Source: Ichthyophis bannanicus
Taxonomy: Eukaryota > Chordata > Amphibia > Gymnophiona > Ichthyophiidae
Assembly: GCA_033557465.1 (NCBI GenBank)
Contig: JAWIIG010000025.1
Location: forward strand, 3,591,001-3,655,000
Direction: 5' to 3'
DNA length: 64,000 nucleotides
Below are positions 10,080 to 21,180 of the stretch, one piece after another. The position numbers and the translations under genes were made by a program. Position 1 is the first letter of the stretch. Every line of letters starts with the position of its first letter. The notes beneath the pieces are model-generated. The model made no database searches and was not told where the DNA came from. It worked only from the letters and a program-made list of their open reading frames with translations.

Positions 10080-10372
10080 CTGTGGTTTATTTTTATGCAA
10101 TTTCTTCATATATTGCCCAGGCTGAAGGGCATCAGAGCAGTTTACAATCAAGTACTGGATACATTCCCTTGTCTCCAAAGGGCCCATAATCTGCATGTGT
10201 ACCTAAGGCAACAGAAGGTTAAGTGGCTTACCCAAGGCTACAAGAAGTGCCTATGGGACTAGAAATCCCAGTCCCTCCAGCCTGAGATTGCTGTCCTCAG
10301 GTTGGAATTGAACCCCCCAGCTGTCTAGCCTGAAGTGCCTTGTCCTAACCACTAGGCCACTCCTCCCTTTGT
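10080..10372 (-). mobile_element. tRNA-headed SINE in CR1 copy B
   Basis: Read on the minus strand, a tRNA-like head with 'gtggcctagtggttaggaca' (A box) and GGTTCAATTCC-like B box is followed by 'cttgggtaagccacttaacc', the central sequence shared with MIR-type SINEs. The tail shows 'aaactgctctgatgcccttc', like the LINE tail at 33610-33690. The element splits CR1 sequence. Confidence 0.65.
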
Positions 10373-10539
10373 GCCTTGAATATTATGTGGCAGCCATATG
10401 TTAAAAAGGATATAGCAGAATTAGAAAAGGTACAGAGAAGAGCAACCAAAATGATAAAGGGGATAAAAGGATACCCCTATGAGAAAGGTTTAAAAAGTTA
10501 GGGCTCTTCAACTTGGAAAAAAGATAGCTGAGGGGAATA

Positions 10540-11192
10540 CAGTCAAACCTCGGTTTTCATGATTGATCCGTTCTAAGAAGTCTGACTAAAACCGAAACGT
10601 ACGAAAACCGAAGCAATATTTCCCATAGGAAATAATGTAAATTCAATTAATCCGTTCCAGACACCCAGCTCCTGTCACTTCTCTCACCTGCCCGATCGTC
10701 CACAGGACAGCAAACACACAGATACTGTACGACGCTAATCTGATCGCTGACTCCCTCTCAACAGCAATTTGCAAGCGTACCCTGCAAGAGAAAGAACTGC
10801 CTCCCACATTCATTCAACATCTCCTGCTACCCTGCTACCTCCGAGCCTGAGGGGGCGCTCCAGAGAACAGGCAGGCGGTGGAGAGATCGGGGCCTTCCTC
10901 TTTGTGCAATCCTTGGCTCTTGACTCTGACTCTGGCTCGAGGATGTTGCTCAGCTTCTCAACACGCGATCGGTGAGTCCGGGGGGTAGTGCTGCCAGGAC
11001 TGGGCGGGCAGTGTAAACAGACCAGCGCGAGGTTGACACTTCTTCAGGAGTTGTAGAGTGTATATAGTTTTCAGATCTGGCAGCACGAAAACCGAGGCGA
11101 TATCCGATAACTGAGACAACATCTCAGTCAGAAAAGACGTCGAAAACCGAAACGCACGAAAACCGGGCCAAACGAAAACTGAGGTATGACTG
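10540..11192. mobile_element. pogo-like (Tc1/mariner superfamily) MITE, 653 bp
   Basis: The left end CAGTCAAACCTCGGTTTTC and the reverse complement of the right end (CAGTCATACCTCAGTTTTCG) form terminal inverted repeats. Both ends are flanked by TA (10538-10539 and 11193-11194). Repeated cgaaaaccgaa-type motifs occur within about 130 bases of each end. The interior has no transposase. It interrupts CR1 copy B. Confidence 0.75.
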
Positions 11193-11244
11193 TATAACAG
11201 AGGTCTGTAAATTAATGAATACTGTAGAGTGGAATGGGTTTTAA

Positions 11245-11505
11245 CTAGGCTTATATACCATTTTTCTACAAGTCAAAGAGGTGTACATTCAGGTATTGTA
11301 TATATAATTTCCCTTGTCGCAAAAGGCTCACAATCTATGTTTTTGTACCTGAGGCAAGGAAGGGATAAGTGGCTTGCCCAAGGCTGCTAGGAGCATCCGT
11401 GGGACTAGAAACCCCATTCCTTCATGTCCAAGGTTGCCATCCTCTACTGGATTTGAACCCCTAGCATGAGGTAACTTGCTCCAACCACTAGACCACTCCT
11501 CCCAT
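11245..11505 (-). mobile_element. tRNA-headed SINE in CR1 copy B
   Basis: Same organisation as 10080-10372: reversed 'ccactagaccactcctccc' head, a B-box-like stretch near 11450-11465, 'cttgggcaagccacttatcc' core and a LINE-like tail. It is the second SINE of this family within 1.5 kb. Confidence 0.6.
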
Positions 11506-11865
11506 CAAAAAGTAGAAAGACTAGAGGACATGCAATGAAGCTACAATGTAACCCATTTAAGACTGATAAGAGAAAATATTTTTTTACTCAATGAATAATC
11601 AAACTCTGGAATTCATTACTGGAGGATGCAGTAAAAGCTGTTAGTGTAGCTGGGTTTTAAAAAGGTTTGGTTTCCTGGAGGAAACTTCCATAAAGCATTA
11701 TTAAAGAGGACCCAGGAAATCCAGGATAAGCATTGTGGAACCTGTGTGCCTTTTTGGGAACCTGCTAAGTACTTGTGACCTGGATTGACCACTGTTGGAA
11801 ACAGGGTACTGGGCTTGATGAACCTTGATCCGACCCAGTATGGCATTTCTAATGTTCTTATGTTC

Positions 11866-12135
11866 TCGAACTCTGGAATTCGTTGCCAGAGGATATAGTA
11901 AAAGCTTTAGTGTAGCTGTGTTTAAAAGAGGGTTGGAAAAGTTCCTGGAGGAAAATTCCATAAACCATTGCTAAACTGGACTAGGGAAATCTGCTACATA
12001 CCTCCAGGATAAGCAGCATGGAAGCTTCTTACCTTTTGGGAATCAGACAGATACTTGTGACCTGGATTGGCTAGTGTTGGAAACAGGATATTGGGCTTGA
12101 TAGACCTTGGTCTGACCCAGTATGGCATATCTTAT
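11866..12135 (+). mobile_element. CR1-like LINE 3' end, copy C (left portion)
   Basis: A second CR1 3' region starts with 'gaactctggaattcgttgcc' directly after copy B. It runs to 'gacccagtatggcatatctta', where the 4.0-kb GGGCCC-ended element is inserted. The tail resumes at 16138 with 'tatgttcttatgttcttg', restoring the usual CR1 terminus. Confidence 0.8.
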
Positions 12136-12432
12136 GGGCCCTATATTCGAAGGCCTAGGTACGTGCCATATAAATAAGTGCTGACCATATCCGTGGAAAA
12201 CCACAATAACTATGTAAACCACATATTCAACAAGGCGGCTTGAATCATTGAGGCCCAGCTACCCGCACAGCGGCAGGCACCGAAGCCTGGGGGTGGAACA
12301 GGGGCGTGTTGCAGTGAAACCCGCGTAAAGCGGATTTACAAAACCCGTGAGCATATACATTGGACGTCACTAACTGTGTAGCCTTAAGCGACGGAACCTG
12401 GCACATACGACCGCTGATAGTGAGCCGTGAAC

Positions 12433-13065
12433 CTATGTAGCGGAGGAACAGGTCACAGTAGAGCGAGGGGTGTGTGAGCAGGCATGCACCCAATCCGGGC
12501 AGACGTAAAGCACAGCCAGACAAGCAGAGAGGCCCTGTGGGCCATGCACATGTGGGCCATGTGCACGTCTCTGGAGGTGGAGATGCGCACCCCATGCCCA
12601 GGCACAGCAGAGGATCTGACAGGCAGTGCAGACCCAGCAACAGGTAGTGGCCCAGCACCTGAGATGCAGATACTGTGCTCCATGTGTACACAGGCCCAGG
12701 GTGGACCTATCGAAGCCCGGAACCCCTGAGACCTCTTCCACATACTGCAGCACCTGCTCCTTCAGTGGGGTGAGGCTGTGCTGCTGCACAGGCAGCAGCC
12801 TGCTGTTGCTGGCCCTTTTCTCCTTTGCCGCTTGATGGACCTTGCGCCACTTCTTCTTGAGGTCTTCCATGGCTCAGTTGTGGTGGTGTACCGCAATGAA
12901 CCTGTTCGCAATGCCCCGCAATGATACCTGCTGAGCACTGGCATCCTCAGCTGTGAAGAGGGCAGTGTGCTGCAGCAGGATGAGTCCCAGAGCTATGGCT
13001 ATCTCGGATGGAGTGAAGTTCACCTTCCTCATGTGCTTTTCCACTGCCGGTGCCTTGTCATCCAT
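12433..13065 (-). pseudogene. Myb/SANT-like DNA-binding protein relic 1
   Basis: The minus strand starts MDDKAPAVEKHMRKVNFTPS (ATG at 13063-13065). It then shows the helix pattern SEIAIALGLILLQHTALF, GIANRFIAVHHHN, a stop at about 12874, and in the next frame MEDLKKKWRKVHQAAKEKRA. This is the layout of the Myb/SANT-like domain of Harbinger ORF2 proteins: an F(T/S)PxE start, a middle helix, and the KKKWxxLxxxxKEK motif near residue 80. The following EQVLQYVEEVSGVPGF has no clear assignment. Such proteins bring transposase into the nucleus and bind the element's ends. Here a stop splits the domain, so it is dead. Frames on the plus strand over this region are shadows. Confidence 0.6.
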
Positions 13066-13689
13066 CTTGAAGCAGCAACACGATAAGGTGGTGTTCGCTT
13101 ATCCACGTAGGTCCTCTTATGCATATGCGGGTAAAGCCTACAGCAGGGCCATGGCCTGTCCAAAGGCAAATCTGGTATGCACATAGGCCCCTGGGCACCA
13201 ATGCTACAAATATCTGCATGACAGCTCACCGTCATAGGATGCCATACCCGCACAGTGCTGAGTGACGGCATGATAGGCATGCAGGGACACCAGACCACAA
13301 TACCTGAGTAGGGTGCATAACACAGTAGGAGGTCATGACAACTGTGGCACGTGCTGCCCCAATGGTGTGCCTTTGCGGGCCAGGGGGCATCCAGGTAGGG
13401 GCCCTCTGCTATATCCATGCAGGATGGGCGTTCCCACACCCCATGCCCAAGGACCCCTGGACCCCTACCCCTGGTCCCCCTCCACTGGACCCTCACTCCT
13501 GGACCCCCTCCCCTGGTCCCCCTCACCAGGTCCCCCACACCACCCATACAGATATGCTGCCCTGTCCCCACAGACTGGATGACACAGTGGTTACAAACAA
13601 TAAACATTTATTAGACAACTGTGTCAACATATGTATATCACTGCCAACAGTGGCAGACATTCTCTTCTTGCAATCTTTGTAATCCACCC

Positions 13690-15830
13690 CAGTCCAGAGT
13701 GTATCTGACAGGAGGTTGCCCTATGGTGCAGGGGGTCCTGCCTGTGCCCTGGCACAAATTCTGTGAGGGCCTCTAGGTGCAGGTTGATGGTCCACGCTGC
13801 AGTATGCACCTCCTCCCTGAGGAGGCACACCTCCATCACCAGGGCAGCCAGGGCCCAGCCACTCTGTGGACAAGGGGGTCCAGATGTGGTATGGGTGCTG
13901 GGGTGGCTGTGGAGGACCCCAGCTGTGGGAGGCAGACCATGACACTTCTCCGAGTCTCCCTGGCCCATGCTGTGCCATGCAGCGGGCACAGGGGCCCTTG
14001 GTTGGTTAGCGGGTGGGCACGCCTGAGGCTTGTAAGGTTCTGCCAGGGGGTGCAGCTCTGCCTCTGGGCTCCCCACTGGTTGCCTGCTGGTGGTGCCCTC
14101 TGCCACAATGTCATACCTGGGTTGCTTGTTGGGTGGTTCCTGTGTCCCCCCTGCCACCCCCTCTGCTCTCACCTCTGCTGGCACCTCAGCCTCCCTACGC
14201 TGCCCCTGGTTCTCCGATCCCACCTCCTCCTCCTCTGACCCCTCCTCCCCACCCTGCCCCTGGTCCTCTGATCCAACTTCCTCCTCCTCCTCTGACACCT
14301 CCTCCTCCCACTGTGCCATGGCCCCTTCACTGCCCCCTCCTCTGATGTGGTGTCCTCCGGTGTGATGTCACTGGCTGTTGATATGCCTTTGAGGCCTCTG
14401 CTGGGGGTGTGTGCCCCTGTACTTCACTTCTGTGCCATGCCCAGCTGCGTTTGTGCACACCTGCACATCGTGTGCCAGCTGGTACACAGATGGACTGGTG
14501 ACACTGGGAGAAAGCACAGCTGCCCCCAGCACAGTCCCATCATTACATATAGGGGGTGTCCACCACCAGGTGGTCTGCCTGCACCAGTCTGGCAGCCATG
14601 GCTTTTTTATTTATTATTATTTATTATTTTACCGTTTTTTTATACCGCTTTATCATTTCAGACAGTTTACATTATAACTTAAACTTAGTAATGTACATTA
14701 AACAGGGGCATTGATAACTTGGATTTTTCTGAGGCAATGGAGGGTTAAGTGACTTGCCCAGGGTCGCAAGGAATGCTAGTGGGAATCAAACCCTGGTCTC
14801 TTGGTCCCCAAACCAGTGCTCTGACCATTAGGTGCCACCTCCTGCATCTGCTGGGCACCTCTATGTACCCCACTGACCTTCCTCAGTCGCCAGCCGCTCC
14901 CTGATCCACTGGAGCTGATTGGGTCGCTTCCAGAGCAGCATCCGAAAGTGTCATTTCAGGGTCTCCAGTGTCCAGTGTACTCCATATTCTCTATGGGAGA
15001 GAGGGAGGACACACGTGCTCAGTTGGCCACTACCATTTTGCCTGTTGTGCATGCCTGCATCCTGCAACAGTTTGGCAACATGCCCTTCCTAGGGGCAGGG
15101 GCATACCCAGGGGTGCCAGGCTGTGGTGGCAGAGTGCTTGCAGGCACAGACAGGCACCACATGTCTGATTTCTGCCACCAGTCCCTCCAGATGACCACAC
15201 CAGGGCACAGGGGCTAGGGAGTGGGGCAGGTGTTTGGGGTGTCTAAACTGGCTTCCCATGTCCCCTGTAGAGCCCAGCCCTGCCATGGCTCCCCCTGCAC
15301 TGGGCTTTTCCATTGCTGTGCATGCCCTGTGGCATTGCTACCAAACACCATCAGGAGGTGCATCTCCCTCACCACCTGCTATGTGTGTATGCCCCCTACT
15401 GCAGGCATTCAAGGCTGGCACCTGTACCAATCATAGTCTGTCCCCCCCCACCTCCTAATAGACACACATTGGGGCAGCCACCAGTATGTGGCTTGGCATC
15501 ATGCCCTGTCTCCCTCTGCAGACACACAGCTGTGCCTTTCAGGGTGTGTCTGCCTAGCATGGTGCTCAGCCCCCCGTCTGTTGTGGCCTCCTTACCTGTG
15601 CAGCCAGAGTTGGATTCCCCTCCATAGGGATGTTGCCAGCCTAAGATTTGGGCAATGCCCCCCCCGGGATAGAGGACTCCCTCATGCTGCAGCATGGAGC
15701 GGATAAGGCACTCACTTTCATCCAGGGAAAAGTTCACACTTCTCCTCACCGCCATGCTGCTGGTGTCTGTCCGCCCAGCCACAGGGGGCTCCTGCACAGG
15801 CAGCCTGCGTGGCTCGCGTGATGGTGTCAT
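13690..15830 (-). pseudogene. Myb/SANT-like DNA-binding protein relic 2
   Basis: On the minus strand, MAVRRSVNFSLDESECLIRS (from about 15755) begins a second Myb/SANT-like domain. Further downstream (about 15010-14890) LETLK, a stop, then HFRMLLWKRPNQLQWIRERL supplies its last helix. A long acidic run of E, G and D follows (14319-14130), and then a predicted helix with VMEVCLLREEVHTAAW (about 13860-13790). Myb domain, acidic linker and C-terminal coiled helix is the usual order in Harbinger-associated Myb proteins. Introns or decay separate the pieces, and a SINE (14602-14845) is inserted inside. Its relation to relic 1 is unclear. Confidence 0.5.
14602..14845 (-). mobile_element. tRNA-headed SINE inside the 4.0-kb element
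   Basis: Plus-strand order is the reverse of the SINE: poly(ttta) and 'tataccgctttatcatttca', then 'gggttaagtgacttgcccag', then 'gggaatcaaaccctgg' (reverse B box) and 'gctctgaccattaggtgcc' (reverse A box). It interrupts the second Myb-like relic and is therefore younger than it. Confidence 0.75.
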
Positions 15831-16137
15831 CTATGCATATGTACGCCAGATGGGCAATATCTTGGTTGCTGACCACATTCCATCATGCTTCTCTATCCAC
15901 TGTTGTGGTGGCCACATACATGGGTATCGCCTCTGCCTTGGGTGCAGTGCCCGGGTTACGCGTCTTGCACTTATCTGTCATTGCCACAGTGGGTGCTTAC
16001 CGCTGTGCTCAGTTTGTGCTGCATTTTTGTTGCTTGTCTGTTTTGTCAGTGCCTGACTCATGATTCAAGCACTTTTCCTGAACGGGTAACTTTGTGCGGG
16101 TATGGCCGGCCTCAGCGTCTTGTTGAATATCGGGCCC

Positions 16138-16165
16138 TATGTTCTTATGTTCTTGTTTGCTGGGA
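16138..16165 (+). mobile_element. CR1-like LINE copy C, terminal tail
   Basis: tatgttcttatgttcttg completes the CR1 3' end interrupted at 12135. The first TAT is the duplicated target of the 4.0-kb element. Confidence 0.75.
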
Positions 16166-16674
16166 TGCACAAATCTCCTTTGATATTCCAAAGCACTATT
16201 GCTGCTTTGCGTTTTCAGGCCAACCTGGAGTGGACTCCTCTAGACCTTTTGCTACTTAGTGGCTGAAAACCAGCTGGGTGTTGAAAAAACGTCACTATAC
16301 CTCCACAAGTGATCAAGTCTCCTTTCAACTTCTCTTTCCTAGTTAGGCTCAACCAACATTGGGAGGTCCTCTTTCTCCATTGCAAGGCCTAGCTGGCCAT
16401 GAAGAGAGGCAGCTCTCTGCTCCTCCGCTGCAGCCTTGAATCCCCACAGGGCTCCACAGCCTCTCAGGCCAGCACTGACAAACGGTTTCAACACAAAGAT
16501 CCTTAAACTCTGAGTGCATGGCCTTTTATAGTTCTCTCCAAAAACGAGATGAGGATACTTACTTTTAGTTCAGATCATTCATGGTCAGCAGCAAGTTAGA
16601 TTAGTATATCTCTTTCAACGATTGCGCCAGTGAATGGTTGGTTTGAGACTGATTGATAGTTACTTAGTACTTTA
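16166..16674. other. No recognised feature
   Basis: About 500 bases without a gene, a clear repeat match or low-complexity sequence that I could identify. Confidence 0.45.
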
Positions 16675-16809
16675 GGGGCATAGTTACTAAACTGTTGTAA
16701 AATTTAGCATTTCACTACAACTTAATTTACTGTGGGAGTCACTAACCTGCAGTAACTCAGTACTACAGGTTAGTAACACCCACAGTAAAGGAATAAGACA
16801 ACTTGCAGT
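16675..16809 (+). mobile_element. Harbinger-type left-end fragment
   Basis: GGGGCATAGTTACTAAAC after TTA (16672-16674) resembles the left terminus of the TWA-type elements in this window. The fragment contains a small inverted repeat (taacctgcagtaac / gttagtaac). It is cut by the hAT-type element starting at 16810, and I do not see its right end after 18700. Confidence 0.4.
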
Positions 16810-18692
16810 CAGGGGCGCCCCAAGGGGGGTGCGGGGCCATGTGCGGAGATTCATTGCAGGGCCACATTTGCATAAATATTTGCATAATGTTAACATGTGC
16901 TTTTAGTAAACATGCCTCTTAATGAGTGTCTGGATAAAGAAAGAGTACCAGATTTCTAAATTACTATATTCCAGTGCCAACCGCCAGGCCCATTAGGAAG
17001 TATTATAAACACTGACCATTTAGAACCCATAGCAAACCCACCGTATCATAACATCACTACCAGGACTCAAAAAGCACCAAATCCTACCTATCAAAAAGGC
17101 AACACTGCAAATATTAAACCAATACATCTCAGAGAATACCAATACATCTAACTGGGGGAAAGAGAACAAGTGGGACTGTCAAATAGAAACGACATGAAAA
17201 GAATACCTTGGTTACATATGCAGAATATAGATCGTTACCACACAAAGAACAAGGGATCACAATTTAGAAATAGGAAGATAATAATTAATTGGGAACCCCA
17301 AAAGCCAAACATGAAATGCACAACAACACTGTAGAAATAAAACTATAAATTAATTTTCTCTTGCACTAAACAAAAACGCATAGATGTTAGCAATACACAT
17401 TTCCCAGACCTGACATATTCCAGTTAATAAATTCAAAATAAAAAGTATTTTTCTTTTTGTTTGGGCATTTTATTTTTCAGTTGCAATTGCTCCAGTCACT
17501 TTCTTCTGGTTTCTTCATGTTTTCTGTGAGCTGTCCATTTGTCCTTTCTTCTCTCTTCTAGATTTTTTCCATTCTCTCTCTATATCTGCTTTAACATACT
17601 GATCTTTCCCCTTTTGCTCTTTCTCCCATTTTTTCTTTATTCCTTTATCATCCACTCAAATTTCACCCCTCCATTCTCAATCCCACTTACTTTCATAATA
17701 CCTGGCCAATCGTAGATTTTTCTTCCCTCCCACACAAAATATCTTTTCCCCTCTCCATCTTCATTACCCATCCTCATCCGCTTCTAGTCCTGCCCCAAAA
17801 TCAGCTTCCTTCTAGTTCTAGATCCACCCAGCATTCACTCCCTTCTAGTCCCATTCTCCCATGTCCCCACATCAGCCCATTTCCAGTCCTAGCCCCCCAA
17901 ATGCTCCTTTCCAGTCCCATTCCAGCCCCCATCAGCCCATTTCCACTTCAAGCTCCCCTATCAGCCAATTTCCAAACCTAGCCCCCCATCAGCCCATTTC
18001 CAGCCCTATTCCAGCCCCCATCAGCACATTTCCAGTAGAAGCTCATCAGCCCATTTCCAGTCCTATTCCAGCTCCCCATCAGCCCATTTCCAATCCTAGC
18101 ATCCCATCAGTCATTTCCAGTCTAAGCTTCCCCCATCAGCCCATTTCCAGTCTAAGCTTCCCCCTATCACAGCCCATTTCCTGTCCCAGTTACCCTCCCA
18201 TCACAGGCCATTTCCAGTCCTAGCCACCCCCCCCCATCACAGGCCATTTCCAGTCCAAGCTCCCCCCCCACCATCACAGGCCATTTCTAGTCCTAGCCAC
18301 CTTCCCCATCACAGGCCATTTCCAGTCCTAGCCACCCCCCACCCACCTGCCAAAGAGCCCCGTGGCCATCTAAGAGGTTTCAGAGGGAGCTGGGGGAGCC
18401 CCGGCTCCCTCTGCACAGCCGCCAGCATGAAGAGTGTTTTCCCTCATGCTGCCGGCAGGTTAAAGGTTAAAGCTCCTTTCCCGGCACTCGTGCACTTCAC
18501 TGAAACAGCCGCCTGCGTGAGGGAAAACACTCTTCATGCTGGCGGCTGTGCAGAGGGAGGCGGGGCCTCGCGTGGTCTTCCCCGTCTACCTCTGAAGCCG
18601 TCCATTGTATGAGTATGAAGTTTGCGCGGGGCCCCCTGAAGCACGGGGCCCTGTGCAAACAACATTCTCTCACAATGGACAGGCCAGCCCTG
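16810..18692 (+). mobile_element. hAT-type non-autonomous element, copy 1
   Basis: The element begins CAGGGGCGCCCC and ends GGCCAGCCCTG; the reverse complement of the end (CAGGGCTGGCC) pairs loosely with the start. Both sides carry the same 8 bases, CTTGCAGT (16802-16809 and 18693-18700), the target duplication length of hAT elements. The interior aligns with 53396-55460. It has an internal Harbinger-like end (tttagtaaacatgcctctta, about 16898-16918), a minisatellite (17855-18345), and GC-rich terminal 350 bases with 'gcggggccccctgaagc'. No transposase frame is visible. Confidence 0.8.
17855..18345 (+). repeat. Minisatellite of about 30-35-bp units
   Basis: Variable tandem units of the form 'catcagcccatttccagtcc' plus a C-rich spacer repeat roughly 15 times. 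Later units change to 'catcacaggccatttccagt', showing two subfamilies. A shorter related array is at 54490-54660 in hAT copy 2. Confidence 0.85.
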
Positions 18693-18700
18693 CTTGCAGT

Positions 18701-20522
18701 CTACCTTGCGAGCAGTGTAATTCTGCATTTCGCCCTTATATGATAGCTTGACTCTTAGTGGTAGTACTCTAAGACTACTGCTATGTCAACAGGTACCATT
18801 TTGAACCTGGTGCCTGAGGGGGCAGCATTGACTGGGGATTGCTCCTACTCTGTTACCCTAAACTGCCAGGAATCTCATGCAATAGGCCTGGGAGGGTGGG
18901 GGGGGGGGGGGGCGGAGTTTACTAGAGGGATGGCTTGTCTTCTGGGGGAGTTGGGACTCTTCTTTGCAGGAAGATTGGAAATGGGCAAACTTCTTCAGGG
19001 GGGAGAAGAACATTCATGGGGTGATTTCAGAGGTATGGGGAGGCTTGAATGGGGTATGGGAGGGGAGTCCCCTGGGGTGCTAAGGTTATGGACTGGGAGA
19101 AGAAGGAGCTCCATGCATCTTTTAGCAGTCACTGGCCCCTTTAAGATAGCACTAGAGAGCATTTGGCTGTGTGGTAGCAGCCCAGTGCTCCCAGGATGGA
19201 AAAATAGCACCAGCTTTTGGGCATGTTGTGGATATTCTGGGGGTGGCACCAATCGCTAACCATACAGTGGCAATACTGCACCACTGCCCGGTTAATACCC
19301 TCGGGCAAAAGATAGGCACAGCAAAGGCTGGCCCATCTTTACCCGTGGAAGCCAATGGGGCAGCAGCTCAATATCTCCACTGCCCAGTTAGCTTCTGCTA
19401 ATAATGAGGTTATTTGCATGTTTAGCATCTAAGTTTTTGCTAATGCGCATTGTAGTAAACTAGCATGCATTATGGTAAAATAATATACAATTTTGCCTTT
19501 TAATGCATGTTAAGAGTCAAAAATTGTGTGTTATTCCCTTAATGCAAATTAGTAACTACTCACCTTAGTGTCTTGGTTGCTTTAGGGTTGGCTTGACTAT
19601 TGTTTTCTTTAGGAAGTCTGGTAAATGACCCTCTGCTAACACCACAGTTATTTAGAAGTGCTCAATTCTGCTCATTTGGCTTGTTTAATTATCTGGAAGG
19701 GCCAGTAGCCATCACTCCAGTTTATGGCTTTAAGTTCAGAGAGAAAGGTAATGATGTCTTTCTGCAACAGAGGGTAAAAAGTAGTGTCACTCTAACTATC
19801 TTTCAGATAATCCCATATTTCCTGTTTTACTGCAATTGCTATTTTACAAATTTAAATACCCCAGATATTCACTTCTGGAACCATAAAAAGAGTAGGACAT
19901 ATTTTGGTGCATTGATGTAGCGATTTGCAAAATAAATTAGTAAGTGTTTAGCCAAGTTACCTTGAAATGTACTCTCACTGCATTCTGCCACAATAAGAAT
20001 CATTGCTGCATGAGAAACCTGGGAACGATTAACACTGCTTTTGCTGAACTTATTATTTAAGATTCATGTGACAATATTGAAATATTCTCCAGACTATATG
20101 GACTTTATTGTTCAAACAACTGCCACAGAAATGTTCAACTGTGGTTTTGCCAGAGTTTCTAGGAAGTTTCATGCAGCTTTTTTTGATCTGGCAATTTCTT
20201 CCTGTTTCCTTTTAATATTTTCAGCTTCATTTGTAACCAGGACTGAGATCTGGAATCATGTAACTTCATTTGCAACTACCTGGGAATTTTGATCCCTTAT
20301 TTTCACCAACACACTGAATCTGGCCATTGTGGTGATAATCTTCAGCCTGGGACTATGCACTAGGGTTTGTTCTGGGATGCTATAGTCATAGACCCTTAAT
20401 CCAGTTACTAAGTGCCACCTTTAGATAAGGTTCATGACCCATAGCACTCCCACCAGCCCTCCTCTCCTTGATGTCAAAGAAAGAGCATTCTTACCAATGG
20501 AGAATTGTGAATCCAATTGAGA
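18701..20522. other. No recognised gene or element
   Basis: About 1.8 kb. A run of 15 G (18898-18912) is present, and 19220-19400 has inverted 'cactgcccggttaa / cactgcccagttag' pieces resembling MITE arms. Open frames such as 18783-19259 plus are short, G-rich and without known motifs. Confidence 0.4.
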
Positions 20523-20523
20523 A

Positions 20524-20600
20524 GCAGGGCCAGCCCAACCACTAGGCAAACTAGGCAGTCACCTGGGACAACAGCTTCTGGGGGTGGCAAATAGAAAGGC
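20524..20600 (+). mobile_element. hAT-like terminus, single end
   Basis: CAGGGCCAGCCCAACCACTA with 'ggcaaactaggcagtcacct' resembles the ends of widespread vertebrate hAT-derived repeats. Only one end is seen and no target duplication could be found. Confidence 0.3.
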
Positions 20601-20615
20601 ATTCAAAGCTAAACA

Positions 20616-21180
20616 ATGGATTCTGACATCCAGGGGGGCATAAGGCTTAAGGTTTTCCTAGGGTGCCAATACCTTGAACCAACTCTGGGGCCAGCCCAGT
20701 TGAGGATTATTATGGATTACTCCCCGCCCCATGCCACATATACGAGAATAGATTACTTTCTCCTTTCTAAAGATTTGATAGCATATGTTCATGATAGCAA
20801 AATATGTCCCGTAATTATATCTGATTATGCTGCTATTTCTACTGTGTTGAATTGGGATATGAAGGATACTGAACCTGGATTGCTTTGAAGATTTAATTCA
20901 GGTACCCTTAGTAATCCAGCTTTTAAAAAATGGTACAATTAGCCACAGAGAACTAGTTTCCTTTTAATGCCAATCCTAAGTTTTCTAAGGCTTTACAATG
21001 GAATGTGTATAAAGCAACTATCACAAGCTATATAATTAGCTACACAATTACTCAAAATAAACTATGGAAAAAAATAACTTGTGGAGTTAGACAAAGAGAA
21101 AAAGCAATTAGAATCCCTCCACGTGCAACAAGAAGAGTATACAGTACTTATACAATTGCAAATAATTAAAATAGATTTAT
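20616..21180 (+). pseudogene. L1-type LINE endonuclease fragment
   Basis: The frame at 20700-20888 reads YTRIDYFLLSKDLIAYVHDS and then KICPVIISDYAAIS. This matches the C-terminal end of the AP-type endonuclease of L1-clade ORF2, where the family has RIDYFLLS and IISDHAP; the catalytic H appears as Y here. After a stop at 20886, RFNSGTLSNPAF and, in shifted frames, a helical K/E-rich segment (about 21040-21120) correspond to the linker before the reverse transcriptase. No reverse transcriptase follows. It is an old, doubly truncated relic and the only L1-type piece in the window. Confidence 0.6.

Larger units (their letters stand above)
9812..11865 (+). mobile_element. CR1-like LINE, degraded copy B, interrupted three times
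   Basis: MSKWQMKFNVDKRKVMHLGK (from 9815), EKDLGVIKDN and RVLGIIRKG are CR1 reverse transcriptase C-terminal motifs. The frame is then cut by a SINE (10080-10372), a pogo-like MITE (10540-11192) and a second SINE (11245-11505). CR1 sequence resumes with the 3' untranslated region at 11510-11865, ending 'cagtatggcatttctaatgt'. Only the 3' third of an element is present and it is dead. Confidence 0.8.
12136..16137. mobile_element. GGGCCC-ended DNA transposon with Myb-like genes, 4.0 kb
   Basis: The termini are GGGCCCTATATTCGA and, as reverse complement of the right end, GGGCCCGATATTCAA. Both flanks are TAT (12133-12135 and 16138-16140). Removing the element rejoins a normal CR1 tail, which proves the boundaries. 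The minus strand carries two degraded Myb/SANT-like reading frames, a protein type known as the DNA-binding partner of Harbinger transposases. I find no transposase frame. The 3-bp duplication and the Myb-like content suggest Harbinger, but the target TAT is not the usual TWA, so superfamily placement is an inference. Confidence 0.75.

Noticed and set aside
12245..12691. Cysteine-rich minus-strand frame overlapping the Myb-like relic
   Set aside because: It overlaps the relic in another frame and has no domain; the Myb-like reading explains the region better.
13313..14365. Long plus-strand frames rich in proline and serine
   Set aside because: They are antisense to the acidic, E/G-rich part of the Myb-like relic, whose C/T-rich complement produces such frames.
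17861..18223. 120-codon frame rich in S, P and Q
   Set aside because: It is a translation of the minisatellite units.
17855..18345. Regularly spaced repeats as a CRISPR array
   Set aside because: Units are degenerate with C-rich spacers of similar sequence in a vertebrate transposon; no cas genes and wrong type of genome.
20041..20292. 83-codon hydrophobic frame as a host membrane protein exon
   Set aside because: No splice-site support, no family resemblance and no neighbouring exon.
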